From Blautia glucerasea (lineage in GTDB: Bacteria > Bacillota > Clostridia > Lachnospirales > Lachnospiraceae): DNA of 64,000 nucleotides. Shown piece after piece: positions 46,221 to 54,879 of the stretch; position 1 is the first letter of the stretch; every line of letters starts with the position of its first letter. The stretch lies in contig NZ_JAJBMO010000002.1 of assembly GCF_020537505.1 (NCBI RefSeq), forward strand, positions 62,001 through 126,000, read 5' to 3'. The position numbers and the translations under genes were made by a program. Under the pieces are notes generated by a model. It ran no database searches. It was not told the DNA's origin and worked only from the letters and a program-made list of their open reading frames with translations.

Positions 46221-46411
46221 AATGATTCCTCCTGAACGGTTTTTTCTTTTATTATAGTCTGATTTTTGTAAAAACATATGGACAAAGTTTTAGAAAATAT
46301 GGAGAAAATGCCACGATTTCTTGTCTGTTTTCTTAATTGCAAAAACTTATATTTTTATATATTTTTTTCTTGCTTTTTCCAATAATCTGCTATATACTGC
46401 CCCATGTAAAG

Positions 46412-46514
46412 TAATGCAGAGTAAATTCATGAGCGTAAAGTGCCTTCCGGATGGAGAGTTGCCGGAGGACGAAAAGAGAAATCTTGCGGTTCGTGGATTG
46501 CTTCTCGCTGCAAC
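46412..46514 (+). ncRNA. tetrahydrofolate (THF) riboswitch
   Basis: The transcript shows the THF-I core in order: GCAGAGTAAATTCATGA, GCGTAAAGTG, GGATGGAGAGTTG, GGACGAA, GCGGTTCGTG and GATTGCTTCTCGCTGC, with complementary ends (GCAGAG/CTCGCTGC). It lies 70 nt before the start codon of an ECF folate transporter gene, its usual place. No terminator follows, so it probably controls translation. Confidence 0.87.
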
Positions 46515-46583
46515 AGAAGATAAATATGAATCCATAAATTATCTCCTATTGTGAGCGAAAAAAGAAAAGGAGGTAATTTTTTT

Positions 46584-47150
46584 ATGGAGAAAACAAAGAA
46601 CATGTTTCTCACCTCAGCCAAAGAGCTGAAAACCACTTCTACACTGGCAGTCTGTGCAATGCTTGCTGCCCTGGCACTGATTTTAAATTCAGTTGCTTCT
46701 ATCAATATCGGTCCCTATGTAAAAATTGGATTTTCCGGTATCCCAAACCAGATTGCTGATTATCTGTTTGGACCCATTACCGGATGTCTGTTTGCCGGTG
46801 TGCTGGATATTGTGAAATTCTTTATCCGCCCTGATGGTCCATTTTTCTTTGGGTTCACCTTTAACGCAATGCTCGCGGCATTTATTTATGGATGTTTTTA
46901 CTACAAACATAAGCTCACTTTCCGTCGCGTGCTGATTGCAAAACTGGTTGTCGTTCTGATTGTAAATGTTCTGTTAAATACCTTATGGCTGGACATGCTC
47001 TACGGAAAAGGATTCCTTGCAATCCTCCCAATGCGTACTGTAAAGAACTTGATCATGTGGCCAATTGATTCCTTTATCTTCTTTACCATCACAAGATTGA
47101 TTGAACAGACAGGAATTTTTAATCTTTTTAGGAAACCGGCTGCCAACTGA
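46584..47150 (+). CDS. folT: ECF folate transporter substrate-binding subunit (FolT)
   Basis: 188 residues from the ATG at 46584 behind AAAGGAGGT. Six hydrophobic segments; the first holds LAVCAMLAALALILN, as in S-components that dock on EcfT through small residues. VKIGFSGIPNQIADYLFGPI, FVRPDGPFF-like FFIRPDGPFFFG and LNTLWLDMLYG fit FolT. Takes up folates with the shared EcfAA'T module encoded elsewhere. The riboswitch upstream supports the substrate. Confidence 0.93.
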   Translation: MEKTKNMFLTSAKELKTTSTLAVCAMLAALALILNSVASINIGPYVKIGFSGIPNQIADYLFGPITGCLFAGVLDIVKFFIRPDGPFFFGFTFNAMLAAFIYGCFYYKHKLTFRRVLIAKLVVVLIVNVLLNTLWLDMLYGKGFLAILPMRTVKNLIMWPIDSFIFFTITRLIEQTGIFNLFRKPAAN

Positions 47151-47195
47151 TTACATATATTTGAAAATATAAGATTTTAGTGAAATCAAATAAAA

Positions 47196-47239
47196 AACGC
47201 GAATACTCCAGTACTTAATAAGCCACTGATATTCGCGTT
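47196..47239. terminator. bidirectional terminator between folT and DUF4179 gene
   Basis: AACGCGAATA (47196-47205) pairs with TATTCGCGTT (47230-47239), flanked by A and T runs on both sides. It serves the convergent folT and anti-sigma genes. Confidence 0.88.
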
Positions 47240-47244
47240 TCTTA

Positions 47245-48693
47245 TTATCCTAACCACTTAAAAGAAGGATAGTATCTTACAACAGCTTTCCCCACAATCT
47301 GGTCAAATCGCACGATCTGAATCCTTATTTTTTCACCGACAGGTGTCCAGTCAGATTCTGCAGTGATTTCACCTGTAGTTCCATCATATGCGCTTTCTTC
47401 GGTTCCATAATCTTCATCCGTTTTATCTGCTGCGTCGGTATTTTCTTTCTGGTCTGTATCGTCTTGAAGCCTTACTTCTGTGGGACCTGCTGCCCCTCCG
47501 ATAATTTGAGTTTCAACCGGCTCCTCTGCATCTGACGGATTTTCTCCCTCCAAAGTATCCTCTGGAACTTCTTCTACTTCTTCTGTAGTCTCACCAATTT
47601 CTACAAAATCGTCATCAACCCAGACAGTGTCTGCAGCAGCCATATAAGGTTCTCTGGTATAAAGCTGTAATTCCAGATAATCGCTGTCAATATCCGGGAG
47701 TAAAAGAACCGGACCGTCAGAATCCAGCTGATACATGCCCCAGAAACTGGTTTTAAAACTCCATTGAGATTTACCATCTGCTGAATTACTGCGCAGTTCA
47801 TACTGTACCTGATTTCCTTTACTGTCTGTCCCCATAAGCATCATCTCATTACCATTATACAGCTTTTCCTCAAGTTCTTCCGGAATTTCTGCCGTAATTA
47901 TACTTTGCAGTTTATTCATGGAAAAATCTGTTAATTTTACGGTTCCTTCTTCTGTTTTAACAGAAACATCTTCCAGCTTTTTATGAACTGTCTGTTTCAT
48001 AAGCTCCGCATGGGGAATAGAAAAATCAAACTCAAACTTTGCAAAATAATCTTCGCCAAGATTTTCATTTTGATAGGCACCAAGTACCAAATGTACTTCC
48101 GGATTTTCTCCCAGCTCACCATCAAGGGAAAATCGGGATTCCAGAACAGCATCATAGACATTTTCATCCAGTCCAGTATTTAGCAAATCCTCATCCGAAT
48201 ACGGCAGATAGTGTCCGCTTTCGTATTCTTCAATTTTCTGTCCATTTATTGTAGTTTTCTGATAATCAATATCAAGCTGTGTATTGGCAAAGGTCCAGGC
48301 ATCCTGGACATCATCCGTGCCCTTTTGCCCGGAAGATGTTTTTTCTGCATGCACCTTTGTTAACAGAACCCCATTATCCAGAACAACTTCTTTTAATGTT
48401 ACAGTAATTCCTTTGTCTTCCTTAGCGGTATTCAACACTTCCGTATAAGATTCAATGCTTTTTGGGAAACCAAGGGTTTCTCCTATGGACAATGTAATAT
48501 TTTTTATTGCAGCCTGGATATGTGGATTAGAAAAGATAACAGAACCCAAGGCGACGATCACACAGGCAGCTGCTGCTTTGCTCCACCCTTTCGGTCTCCG
48601 TTTTTCCTTTTTTTCACTCCATTCCCGCTCTGCTTCCTCTATATATTTCGGATCAATATTACCAAATTCTTTTGAAAAATCAAACTTTTTCAT
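47245..48693 (-). CDS. DUF4179 protein, probable anti-sigma factor
   Basis: 482 residues from the ATG at 48693 behind AGGAGG. Cytoplasmic N-terminus (MKKFDFSKEFGNIDPKYIEE), one membrane helix (AAAACVIVALGSVIF), DUF4179 block (EDKGITVTLKEVVLDNGVLLTKV), then an extracellular domain. A long acidic insert (about 385-450) contains TQIIGGAAGPTEV, a variant of the IIGGADGPT peptide seen in many Firmicutes proteins. The start overlaps the sigma stop as ATGA. It would restrain the partner sigma factor until an external signal is sensed. Confidence 0.85.
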   Translation of the reverse strand: MKKFDFSKEFGNIDPKYIEEAEREWSEKKEKRRPKGWSKAAAACVIVALGSVIFSNPHIQAAIKNITLSIGETLGFPKSIESYTEVLNTAKEDKGITVTLKEVVLDNGVLLTKVHAEKTSSGQKGTDDVQDAWTFANTQLDIDYQKTTINGQKIEEYESGHYLPYSDEDLLNTGLDENVYDAVLESRFSLDGELGENPEVHLVLGAYQNENLGEDYFAKFEFDFSIPHAELMKQTVHKKLEDVSVKTEEGTVKLTDFSMNKLQSIITAEIPEELEEKLYNGNEMMLMGTDSKGNQVQYELRSNSADGKSQWSFKTSFWGMYQLDSDGPVLLLPDIDSDYLELQLYTREPYMAAADTVWVDDDFVEIGETTEEVEEVPEDTLEGENPSDAEEPVETQIIGGAAGPTEVRLQDDTDQKENTDAADKTDEDYGTEESAYDGTTGEITAESDWTPVGEKIRIQIVRFDQIVGKAVVRYYPSFKWLG

Positions 48694-49247
48694 ATGCGTC
48701 CTCCTTCTTTTTCCAACAGTTTCAACAGCTTTTTCCGGTTTCTGTATAAATTCATTTTCACGCTTCCCGCTGACATATGATGCCTTTTGGATATTGCAGA
48801 AACAGGATCTAAAAACCAATATCTTCGTACAAAAATATTTCTGTCCTTTGGAGACATTTCTTCCAAAAAAAGATTTATGATTTCCATCAGTTCTTTTTCC
48901 GCCAGCTGTTCTTCCACGGTATAAGTTACATTTAGCTGATCCATTTCCTCTATAACATCTACCATATGAACATCCGGGCGCTTGCCTGCAAACTTTTTCC
49001 TTAAACGGTCAATACTAAGATTTCTTGTAATCCGTCCGCAAAAGTGTGCCAATACAGGAGGATGCGTAGGAGGAATCTGTGACCATACTGAAAACCAGGT
49101 ATCATTCAGACATTCCTCGGCATCTTCTCTATTCGCTAATAAATTCCAGGCAATCTTGTAGCAATAGGGATGATACTTAGTACTCAGTTCTATAATTCCA
49201 TTCTCATCTCTTTTCAAAAACAGATTTATAATTTCATCATCATTCAT
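48690..49247 (-). CDS. ECF RNA polymerase sigma factor
   Basis: 185 residues. Region 2: CYKIAWNLLANREDAEECLNDTWFSVW; region 4: MSPKDRNIFVRRYWFLDPVSAISKRHHMSAGSVKMNLYRNRKKLLKLL. Paralogue of the sigma factor at 31266-31829 with the same gene order. The upstream promoter (49353-49380) has the same -35/-10 design. Confidence 0.93.
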   Translation of the reverse strand: MNDDEIINLFLKRDENGIIELSTKYHPYCYKIAWNLLANREDAEECLNDTWFSVWSQIPPTHPPVLAHFCGRITRNLSIDRLRKKFAGKRPDVHMVDVIEEMDQLNVTYTVEEQLAEKELMEIINLFLEEMSPKDRNIFVRRYWFLDPVSAISKRHHMSAGSVKMNLYRNRKKLLKLLEKEGGRI

Positions 49248-49352
49248 TTACAGGTTGTCCTCCGGGTTTCTTTAAGATAAAAGTCACTGTTCATAATCTG
49301 ACCAGCAACAGATAAGGCGCCTTTTTGAATAAAAAAATTTCCATTCATATTA

Positions 49353-49380
49353 TATATCGTAAAAAATAGTGGATGGTAAC
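49353..49380 (-). promoter_or_regulatory. ECF-type promoter of the second sigma operon
   Basis: Minus strand GTTAC, 14 nt, TACGATATATA. The spacing to TACG equals that at 31855 and 32834. The -10 has TACGATATA instead of TACGTGATATA, so its cognate sigma may differ. Confidence 0.65.
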
Positions 49381-49466
49381 AAAAAAATTTAATTCTTTTC
49401 AGTTGAGATCCAAACTACAGTTTTGGTTTTCAGAAGATTACCTTTTAGGGGTAAAAATAATGAAAA

Positions 49467-49509
49467 GCAGCCGATATTCTCATTTTATATATCATGAGAT
49501 ACCGGCTGC
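49467..49509 (-). terminator. terminator of galT
   Basis: GCAGCCG-ATATTCTCAT and ATGAGATAC-CGGCTGC form a long stem with small bulges; TTTTC follows on the minus strand. It ends the AraC-galT unit. The stretch 49381-49466 shows no gene. Confidence 0.75.
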
Positions 49510-49593
49510 AACTGCTGTTATAAAATATTTTCTTGTTCTGTAGTTTTGTACTTCATACTACAGCATTCATTATAATCACGGTCAGAATACGTC

Positions 49594-51084
49594 CTATAAA
49601 CTGTCCACAAAACGCATAAAATCTTCTCTTCCTTTTGGTGTGCATTTATAAACTCCGGCATCTTCCAGCACATGTACAAACACCAGTCCTACTTCTTTTT
49701 GAAGAATTGCTTGAATGTTCTCTGCATTAATATCCGGATATTTTTTCAGCAATTCTTTCACCCACTCCTCATGCTTTGCTATTTTTTCATTTGAAGAAAT
49801 ATCTTTTCCAGATAAAATGTATTCCTCTAAAAGCTCCAGCTCTTCTTTTAATCGGGCCGGAAGAACTGCAAGCCCCATTACCTCGATCAGTCCGATATTT
49901 TCCTTTTTAATATGATGGTACTGTGCATGTGGATGATATACACCAAGTGGATGTTCTTTCGTCGTAATATTATTGCGAAGTGTCAGATCCAGCTCGTATA
50001 CATCTTCCACTTTACGGGCAATTGGGGTTATGGTATTATGTGGCTCTCCGTCCGTATTGGCAAATACAAAGGCTGCTTCATCTGTATAGCCTCTCCATGC
50101 CTGCAGCACATGTGTTGCAAGGTCAATCAACCGTTCTGGATTTTTATGACGGATACGGAGCACTGATAACGGCCACTTTACAATTCCCGCTTCCACATCC
50201 TCAAATCCAGGAATGGTCACATGCTTTTCAATCGGTGCCTTAGCCATTGCGAAGGTATAATGTCCTCCCTGGAAATGGTCATGGCTTAAAATAGAACCGC
50301 CTACAATTGGAAGGTCTGCATTGGAGCCCAGGAAATAATGTGGAAACAGTTTTACAAAATCAAACAGCTTCACAAATGTGTTCCGTTCAATCTTCATGGG
50401 GGTGTGACAGGAATTAAACACGATGCAGTGCTCGTTATAATATACATAGGGTGAGTACTGGAATCCCCATGGGCTGTCATTGATCGTAATCGGAATGATC
50501 CTGTGATTCTGTCTTGCCGGGTGGTTGACTCTTCCGGCATAGCCTTCATTTTCCGGACAAAGAAGACATTTCGGGTAGCTTCCGGATTTTACATTTCTGG
50601 CTGCTGCGATTGCTTTTGGATCCTTTTCCGGTTTTGAAAGGTTGATGGTAATATCAAGTTTTCCATATTCACTGTCTACTGTCCATTTCTGGTCTTTCTT
50701 TACCCTGTAACGACGAATATAATTGCTGTCCTGACTCAGTTTATAAAAATAATCCGTCGCTGCTTTTGGATTCTCCCCATATTTTTTCCAGAACGTTGTC
50801 TGTACTTCTGCAGGTCGTGGCATGAGGCAATTCATCAGTCTGGTATCAAACAGGTCTTTATAGACAACACTGTCTTCAATCAATCCCCGATCAATTGCCT
50901 CTTTTAACAGTTCATCCAGAACCTTCTCAAGTTCAATGTTCTGAAATTCCTGTTCCGGTGCAGTGTAATCATCCTCGTAAAATACATCCAGCAGAAGATT
51001 TGTTGTGTAATTTCTCTCACATTCTGGTATCAGTCCCGTCTCGACTCCATACTGTACCAGTTTTGCAATACTCTCACTCAGCAT
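49594..51084 (-). CDS. galT: UDP-glucose--hexose-1-phosphate uridylyltransferase, class II
   Basis: 496 residues, the length of the Firmicutes class II GalT rather than the 350-residue E. coli type. CLLCPENEGYAGRVNHPARQNHR, YYNEHCIVFNSCHTPMKIE, GSNADLPIVGGSILSHDHFQGG (the His-x-His catalytic region) and VYHPHAQYHHIKKENIGLIEVMGLAVLP match the family. Transfers UMP between glucose-1-P and galactose-1-P. Follows an AraC gene by 18 nt in one operon. galE lies 5 kb away in its own unit, and galK is not in the window. Confidence 0.96.
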   Translation of the reverse strand: MLSESIAKLVQYGVETGLIPECERNYTTNLLLDVFYEDDYTAPEQEFQNIELEKVLDELLKEAIDRGLIEDSVVYKDLFDTRLMNCLMPRPAEVQTTFWKKYGENPKAATDYFYKLSQDSNYIRRYRVKKDQKWTVDSEYGKLDITINLSKPEKDPKAIAAARNVKSGSYPKCLLCPENEGYAGRVNHPARQNHRIIPITINDSPWGFQYSPYVYYNEHCIVFNSCHTPMKIERNTFVKLFDFVKLFPHYFLGSNADLPIVGGSILSHDHFQGGHYTFAMAKAPIEKHVTIPGFEDVEAGIVKWPLSVLRIRHKNPERLIDLATHVLQAWRGYTDEAAFVFANTDGEPHNTITPIARKVEDVYELDLTLRNNITTKEHPLGVYHPHAQYHHIKKENIGLIEVMGLAVLPARLKEELELLEEYILSGKDISSNEKIAKHEEWVKELLKKYPDINAENIQAILQKEVGLVFVHVLEDAGVYKCTPKGREDFMRFVDSL

Positions 51085-51102
51085 ATTTTTATCCTCTCTT
51101 TT

Positions 51103-51927
51103 CTATATGATTTCATTTTGCAGAACAAACTTTTCTCTGTACAGATTCCGGTATTCTCTTGGTGTCATTTTGTAGCGTTCCCTGAAAACCCGGTTAAAAG
51201 TCCGCTGACTTTCAAATCCTGCATCCATGGAAATGTCCGTAATGCTTTTGTCAGTACACTCTAAATGAACACAGACATAGTTTAATCTCTGTTCATTTAA
51301 ATATTGGTTAAAATTTCTATGAAAAGTTCCGGAAAAGACACGCGAAAGTGTAAATTTACTTACTCCCATATCTCTTGCCATCTTTTCCAGGGACATTTCT
51401 TCTTTAAAATGTTTTGCAATATAGGAGACCGTCTGATAAATGATATCATTGCTCTCCACGCTGCTCTTTTCCTGTAAGTTAAATGCCGGGATACTTCTGG
51501 CCAAAAGGATCTGCACATAAGCCTGTTCCACAACAAGGTTAGGATTTTGCTCCTTTTTATCGAGCTTCAGGCACCGAATTGCATTTACAATATCCCGGTG
51601 GACCTGCGGCTTTTTAATTACAGGATTTTTCGGACAGTATTTCTGCATAACAGAAGCAAATTGTCCGCAAAGTATGGGCTGCGCCCACAGATAACATGCC
51701 TTATTATTCTCTCCTGAAAAGACCTGGCAGTGATGGATCACTTCCGGAAAAAGGACTGCAAAATCACCTTCCTCCATGTGAAAGAGTTCCTGGCCCATTC
51801 CAAGCTCCAAGCATCCTTCTGTAAGATAGATGAATTCAACTGAATTGTGCAGATGAGGGGATTCATGTCTGGCAATGCGGGAATGTAAATGCAGGTTTTC
51901 TTTTTTCTCTTCATAAACCGGAAACAT
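51103..51927 (-). CDS. AraC-family regulator, upstream of galT
   Basis: 274 residues from the ATG at 51927 (MFPVYEEKKENLHLHSRI) behind GAGGAGAG. N-terminal cupin: HLHNSVEFIYLTEGCLELGMG and VLFPEVIHHCQ; C-terminal AraC domain: MARDMGVSKFTLSRVFSGTF, HRNFNQYLNEQRLN, DISMDAGFESQRTFNRVFRERYKMTPREYRNLY. Probably controls its own operon with galT and the GH20 gene, since both are preceded by the same 39-nt operator-like sequence (52200-52238 and 54294-54332). Confidence 0.92.
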   Translation of the reverse strand: MFPVYEEKKENLHLHSRIARHESPHLHNSVEFIYLTEGCLELGMGQELFHMEEGDFAVLFPEVIHHCQVFSGENNKACYLWAQPILCGQFASVMQKYCPKNPVIKKPQVHRDIVNAIRCLKLDKKEQNPNLVVEQAYVQILLARSIPAFNLQEKSSVESNDIIYQTVSYIAKHFKEEMSLEKMARDMGVSKFTLSRVFSGTFHRNFNQYLNEQRLNYVCVHLECTDKSITDISMDAGFESQRTFNRVFRERYKMTPREYRNLYREKFVLQNEII

Positions 51928-52036
51928 AATTTCTCTCCTCTGCAAATTTTGTCTGTTTTTTCTTTTCATTTGGCACGTAATCCGCTTTCAGGTGATCTAT
52001 AATGCACTTGTAAGTTAAGAAAAGAGGTGAACGAAA

Positions 52037-52108
52037 TGAAAAATTTAAAAGCTTATATCTTATATGTGATGAATTTCTACGCAAACTATTATAAAGTTTG
52101 CCGCTAAT
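52037..52108 (+). CDS. 23-residue peptide gene
   Basis: ATG at 52037 is 6-7 nt behind AAAGAGGTG; the frame encodes MKNLKAYILYVMNFYANYYK plus three residues and stops at 52106-52108. TATAAT at 51998-52003 suits a promoter. A strong stem-loop (52113-52148) follows directly. The peptide is Tyr-rich and amphipathic with a basic end. It is antisense to the leader of the AraC-galT transcript. No known family comes to mind. Confidence 0.45.
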
Positions 52109-52112
52109 GCCA

Positions 52113-52148
52113 GAAGAAAATTCCGGTATTCGGCCGGATTTTCTTCTG
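52113..52148. repeat. stem-loop after the peptide gene
   Basis: AGAAGAAAATTCCGG and CCGGATTTTCTTCT pair nearly fully around a short loop. No T run follows, so it is more likely an RNA-stabilising or regulatory fold than a terminator. Confidence 0.7.
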
Positions 52149-52176
52149 CATAAACTATCACATCCGCTTTTTATTA

Positions 52177-52238
52177 GTATAACCAACTGATGAACCCCTG
52201 TACATGAACAGGATTCTTTAAAATATAGACAAAATGAT
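52177..52238 (-). promoter_or_regulatory. AraC-galT promoter with operator
   Basis: Minus strand -10 TATACT at 52177-52182, 17 nt from the operator-like 52200-52238. The latter matches 54294-54332 at 32 of 39 positions, including AAATATAGACAAAATGA and ATGAACAG. It implies a leader of about 240 nt before the AraC start at 51927. Confidence 0.75.
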
Positions 52239-52304
52239 ACAAAAAAAGATATGCTGCAAAAAATGACTGTATTTCCTGCCTCATATCTTTCCTTAATCCA
52301 ATGA

Positions 52305-52338
52305 CAGACAGCCCGAAAATATCGGGCTGTCTGCTTTT
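52305..52338 (+). terminator. strong hairpin, terminator on the plus strand
   Basis: CAGACAGCCCGA (52305-52316) pairs perfectly with TCGGGCTGTCTG (52322-52333) and CTTTTT follows on the plus strand. It could end an RNA of about 330 nt starting near 52010. It is also right behind the GH20 stop and may help end that transcript. Confidence 0.85.
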
Positions 52339-54224
52339 TAGATGGTATCAATCAGATCACTTCCACTAATGATCTGGCTCCAGCGGTTTTCACGTTTGTC
52401 CGCATTTTTCTCAAAGTATGGAAGTCGCGTTTCTTCCAGTTCCTCCAGGCATGGGATGCCTCCATCCAGATACTTTTTTGTTCTCCGGATGGTGCTGTTA
52501 AGTCTGGTAATCACAGCTCCAAGTTTCACATCCATCAGTTCGTAGCCAAAGGGCTTTGCCTCTGACATCCACAGGTCTTCTCTTAAGACCTTCATTTCTT
52601 CTAAATTCTGAATGGTCTCCGGAATTTCTTTTTCGCAGATTTCTTTTAAAGCCAGCAACTGTTTTTTATCATAAGCTGCTTTCATACGGACACCAAGGTC
52701 TGCCTTATCTGCCAGCACTGCTGCCAGCTTTTCATAATAGGCAAATAGAGCAGCATATTCCGGGGAATTCTCCTGGCAGATTTCCATCATCTTCTTTAAT
52801 TTCTTATAGTAGGCACCAGTGTCAACGCCGCTCTTCACCACCTCCTGATCAAAAATCCCTGCCAGGGGATCCTGATATAGAAGATATTTGGATGGATTCT
52901 GTGCTTCCTGGTTTGCCTTTCCATTTAAGAACAATGAGTCGAAAGCATCCAAAGCCATAAAATCTTTCAGATTTCCACCCACACACTCCTTAAACTCTTC
53001 TTCTAATACTTTTTCATTGTATTCCAAATGGAAGCCAAGATGTGCAAACAGCGCCACGCCTGGCCATACCGCATCTACCGGAGTTTCTGCGCCATTATCC
53101 ATCCATGCGGTACAAAGCACCTCTTTCATCAGATATTTTTTGCAGGTCTGAAGGGCAGCCTTTGTGCAGGCAAATGTCTTGGAATAATTTGGTGCGATTC
53201 CATTCCAGATCCAGGACCCTCCTGCAAAGATCACATCATCGGATAACTGCTTGTGAATATTCAGCATCTTTTCATAGGATTTCTCATCATCATGATAATA
53301 ATCCCAGTATACCAGACCAAGCCCCTTTTCCGGCTTTTCCCAGGAAGAGCAATCTGCATCAGCAGGTACTTCGTAATATCCGCCGTTTGTATTGGCTGTG
53401 ATGTACATGTCGCTCCAAATCATAGGCTCCAGGCCAAGCTTCTTGCAGATGGCAAGCACACGTTTGCAATGCTCCCGTATAAGAACAGAACCTTTCTCAT
53501 AACCGTTTTCTTTTAGGTATTTTCCAAGTCCCAGAAGAACAGCTTCATCCATGCCAAGATGTACCCGGCGTGTAGAAAACGCTTTCTTTACACTCTGAAG
53601 GAGCTCCTCAATAAATGTGTAGGTTTCTTCTTTTCCCACAATAAGAACATCCGTGGAATCCTTAATTTCATTTTTACCCGGCCACTTCAGAGCATTATGC
53701 AGATGCGCCAGTGTCTGAATGCAGGGAACCAGCTCGATTCCAAACATGGAAGCGTATGCATCCATCTCCTGGATTTCAGCTTTTGTATAGCGTCCGCGGT
53801 AGCTGCCGAAATAGGGTTCTCCCGGTACTTCGTAGGTATCTTCTGTATATAGCATCAGTACGTTCATTCCCATTTTGGCAAGTGTCCGAATGACAAATTT
53901 TACTTTTTCTACTGTAAACACAGCATTTCTGGAGCAGTCCAGCATAAATCCGTTCCGTTCAAAATATACCGTTTCCTGATTTTCATATGTATCTGTGTCT
54001 AAATGATGCAGCACCTGGTTCAGTCCCCTATAATAATGGGCTGATTCTTTACAAGTAATCTGAACCTGGTTTCCCACCCGTTTTGCAGTGAGCTGTGGAT
54101 TCTCGTTAAATTCAACCCTTACTTCCAGGTTCTCCGGAATCTGCTTCATCTCTTCCAGTAATGCCTCTGTTCCCGCCTTTAGTTTTTCACATCCCATAAC
54201 TGAAGGTGCAAACGAAATCTTCAT
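52338..54224 (-). CDS. GH20 beta-N-acetylhexosaminidase-like enzyme, cytoplasmic
   Basis: 628 residues from the ATG at 54224 behind AAAGGAG. The N-terminal GH20b-like domain (1 to ~90) leads to the TIM barrel: FMLDCSRNAVFTVEKVKFVI, LYTEDTYEVPGEPYFG, PCIQTLAHLH, and RVHLGMDEAVLLG with the catalytic Asp226-Glu227 pair of substrate-assisted hydrolysis. A long helical C-terminal part (~450-628) is family-specific. No signal peptide. Releases GlcNAc or GalNAc from imported oligosaccharides; the exact sugar is unclear. A shared operator links it to the AraC-galT operon, so galactose-containing host glycans are a fair guess. Confidence 0.9.
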   Translation of the reverse strand: MKISFAPSVMGCEKLKAGTEALLEEMKQIPENLEVRVEFNENPQLTAKRVGNQVQITCKESAHYYRGLNQVLHHLDTDTYENQETVYFERNGFMLDCSRNAVFTVEKVKFVIRTLAKMGMNVLMLYTEDTYEVPGEPYFGSYRGRYTKAEIQEMDAYASMFGIELVPCIQTLAHLHNALKWPGKNEIKDSTDVLIVGKEETYTFIEELLQSVKKAFSTRRVHLGMDEAVLLGLGKYLKENGYEKGSVLIREHCKRVLAICKKLGLEPMIWSDMYITANTNGGYYEVPADADCSSWEKPEKGLGLVYWDYYHDDEKSYEKMLNIHKQLSDDVIFAGGSWIWNGIAPNYSKTFACTKAALQTCKKYLMKEVLCTAWMDNGAETPVDAVWPGVALFAHLGFHLEYNEKVLEEEFKECVGGNLKDFMALDAFDSLFLNGKANQEAQNPSKYLLYQDPLAGIFDQEVVKSGVDTGAYYKKLKKMMEICQENSPEYAALFAYYEKLAAVLADKADLGVRMKAAYDKKQLLALKEICEKEIPETIQNLEEMKVLREDLWMSEAKPFGYELMDVKLGAVITRLNSTIRRTKKYLDGGIPCLEELEETRLPYFEKNADKRENRWSQIISGSDLIDTI

Positions 54225-54269
54225 AGCCTTTTTTCTCCTTTTGCCGTTACGTTCTAGTAAATCTGCTTT

Positions 54270-54332
54270 AGTATATACCAGCATGTTTCTTTTTGTCTAT
54301 GAACAGAATAATTGGAAATATAGACAAAATGA
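54270..54332 (-). promoter_or_regulatory. GH20 promoter with AraC-type operator
   Basis: Minus strand -10 TATACT at 54270-54275, 18 nt from the operator 54294-54332. This copy also forms an inverted repeat, TTTTGTCTAT...ATAGACAAAA, which the other copy only partly keeps. Confidence 0.75.
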
Positions 54333-54361
54333 GAGGCCAGATCAGATTTATTCTGCCCGGC

Positions 54362-54748
54362 CTACCTTTTCTTCATTTTTTCATTGTCAATCAGATCATA
54401 ACTCATATCCAGAAAGTCAAGTATCCTGGCTTCTCCCACAGAATCATCCAGTAAAACACTGATCCAGTGCTTTTTGTTCATATGATATCCAGGCAAAAGA
54501 CCATAAGTCTGTGTGATCAGACTAACCATTTCGGGATCACATTTCACATTCATGATATCGACTTTGCCTTTTTCTCGTAATCCGAGATATTTTCCCTCTA
54601 CGCACATAAACACAGCATACCATTTCCTGTTTCTGTGTCTGAGTACAGCAGAATTTGGATCTCTTTTGCAAAGATATTCTGGCTCTGTCCCGTACTGCTC
54701 TTTTACGTACTTATAAATTGCTTCTTTTGTCAAAAAACTTTCCCCCAT
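54362..54748 (-). CDS. MmcQ/YjbR-family protein
   Basis: 128 residues. FLTKEAIYKYVKEQYGTEPEY, WYAVFMCV, VDIMNVKCDPEMVSLITQTY, LLPGYHMNKKHWISVLLDDSV are the conserved blocks of the MmcQ/YjbR fold (double-wing-like DNA-binding or nucleic-acid-related fold). Biological role is not settled for the family. Single gene, between the GH20 operator and a fragment region. Confidence 0.88.
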   Translation of the reverse strand: MGESFLTKEAIYKYVKEQYGTEPEYLCKRDPNSAVLRHRNRKWYAVFMCVEGKYLGLREKGKVDIMNVKCDPEMVSLITQTYGLLPGYHMNKKHWISVLLDDSVGEARILDFLDMSYDLIDNEKMKKR

Positions 54749-54879
54749 TTACGATTATCAATCTCGAACGAAATATAAGTTCATTATAAAGAGGGTGATT
54801 AGTCGTGTCAAGAGTTTCGCCGGAAAGAACGCCTTTATAAAGTAGTAAGAAATTTTTCAAAGTAAACTCAACACCCCGT

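Noticed and set aside
51911..52351. 146-codon minus-strand frame between AraC and GH20
   Set aside because: Very rich in Ser, Cys and Phe, no ribosome site, runs through the stem-loops and the operator. The region is better explained as leader and regulatory DNA.
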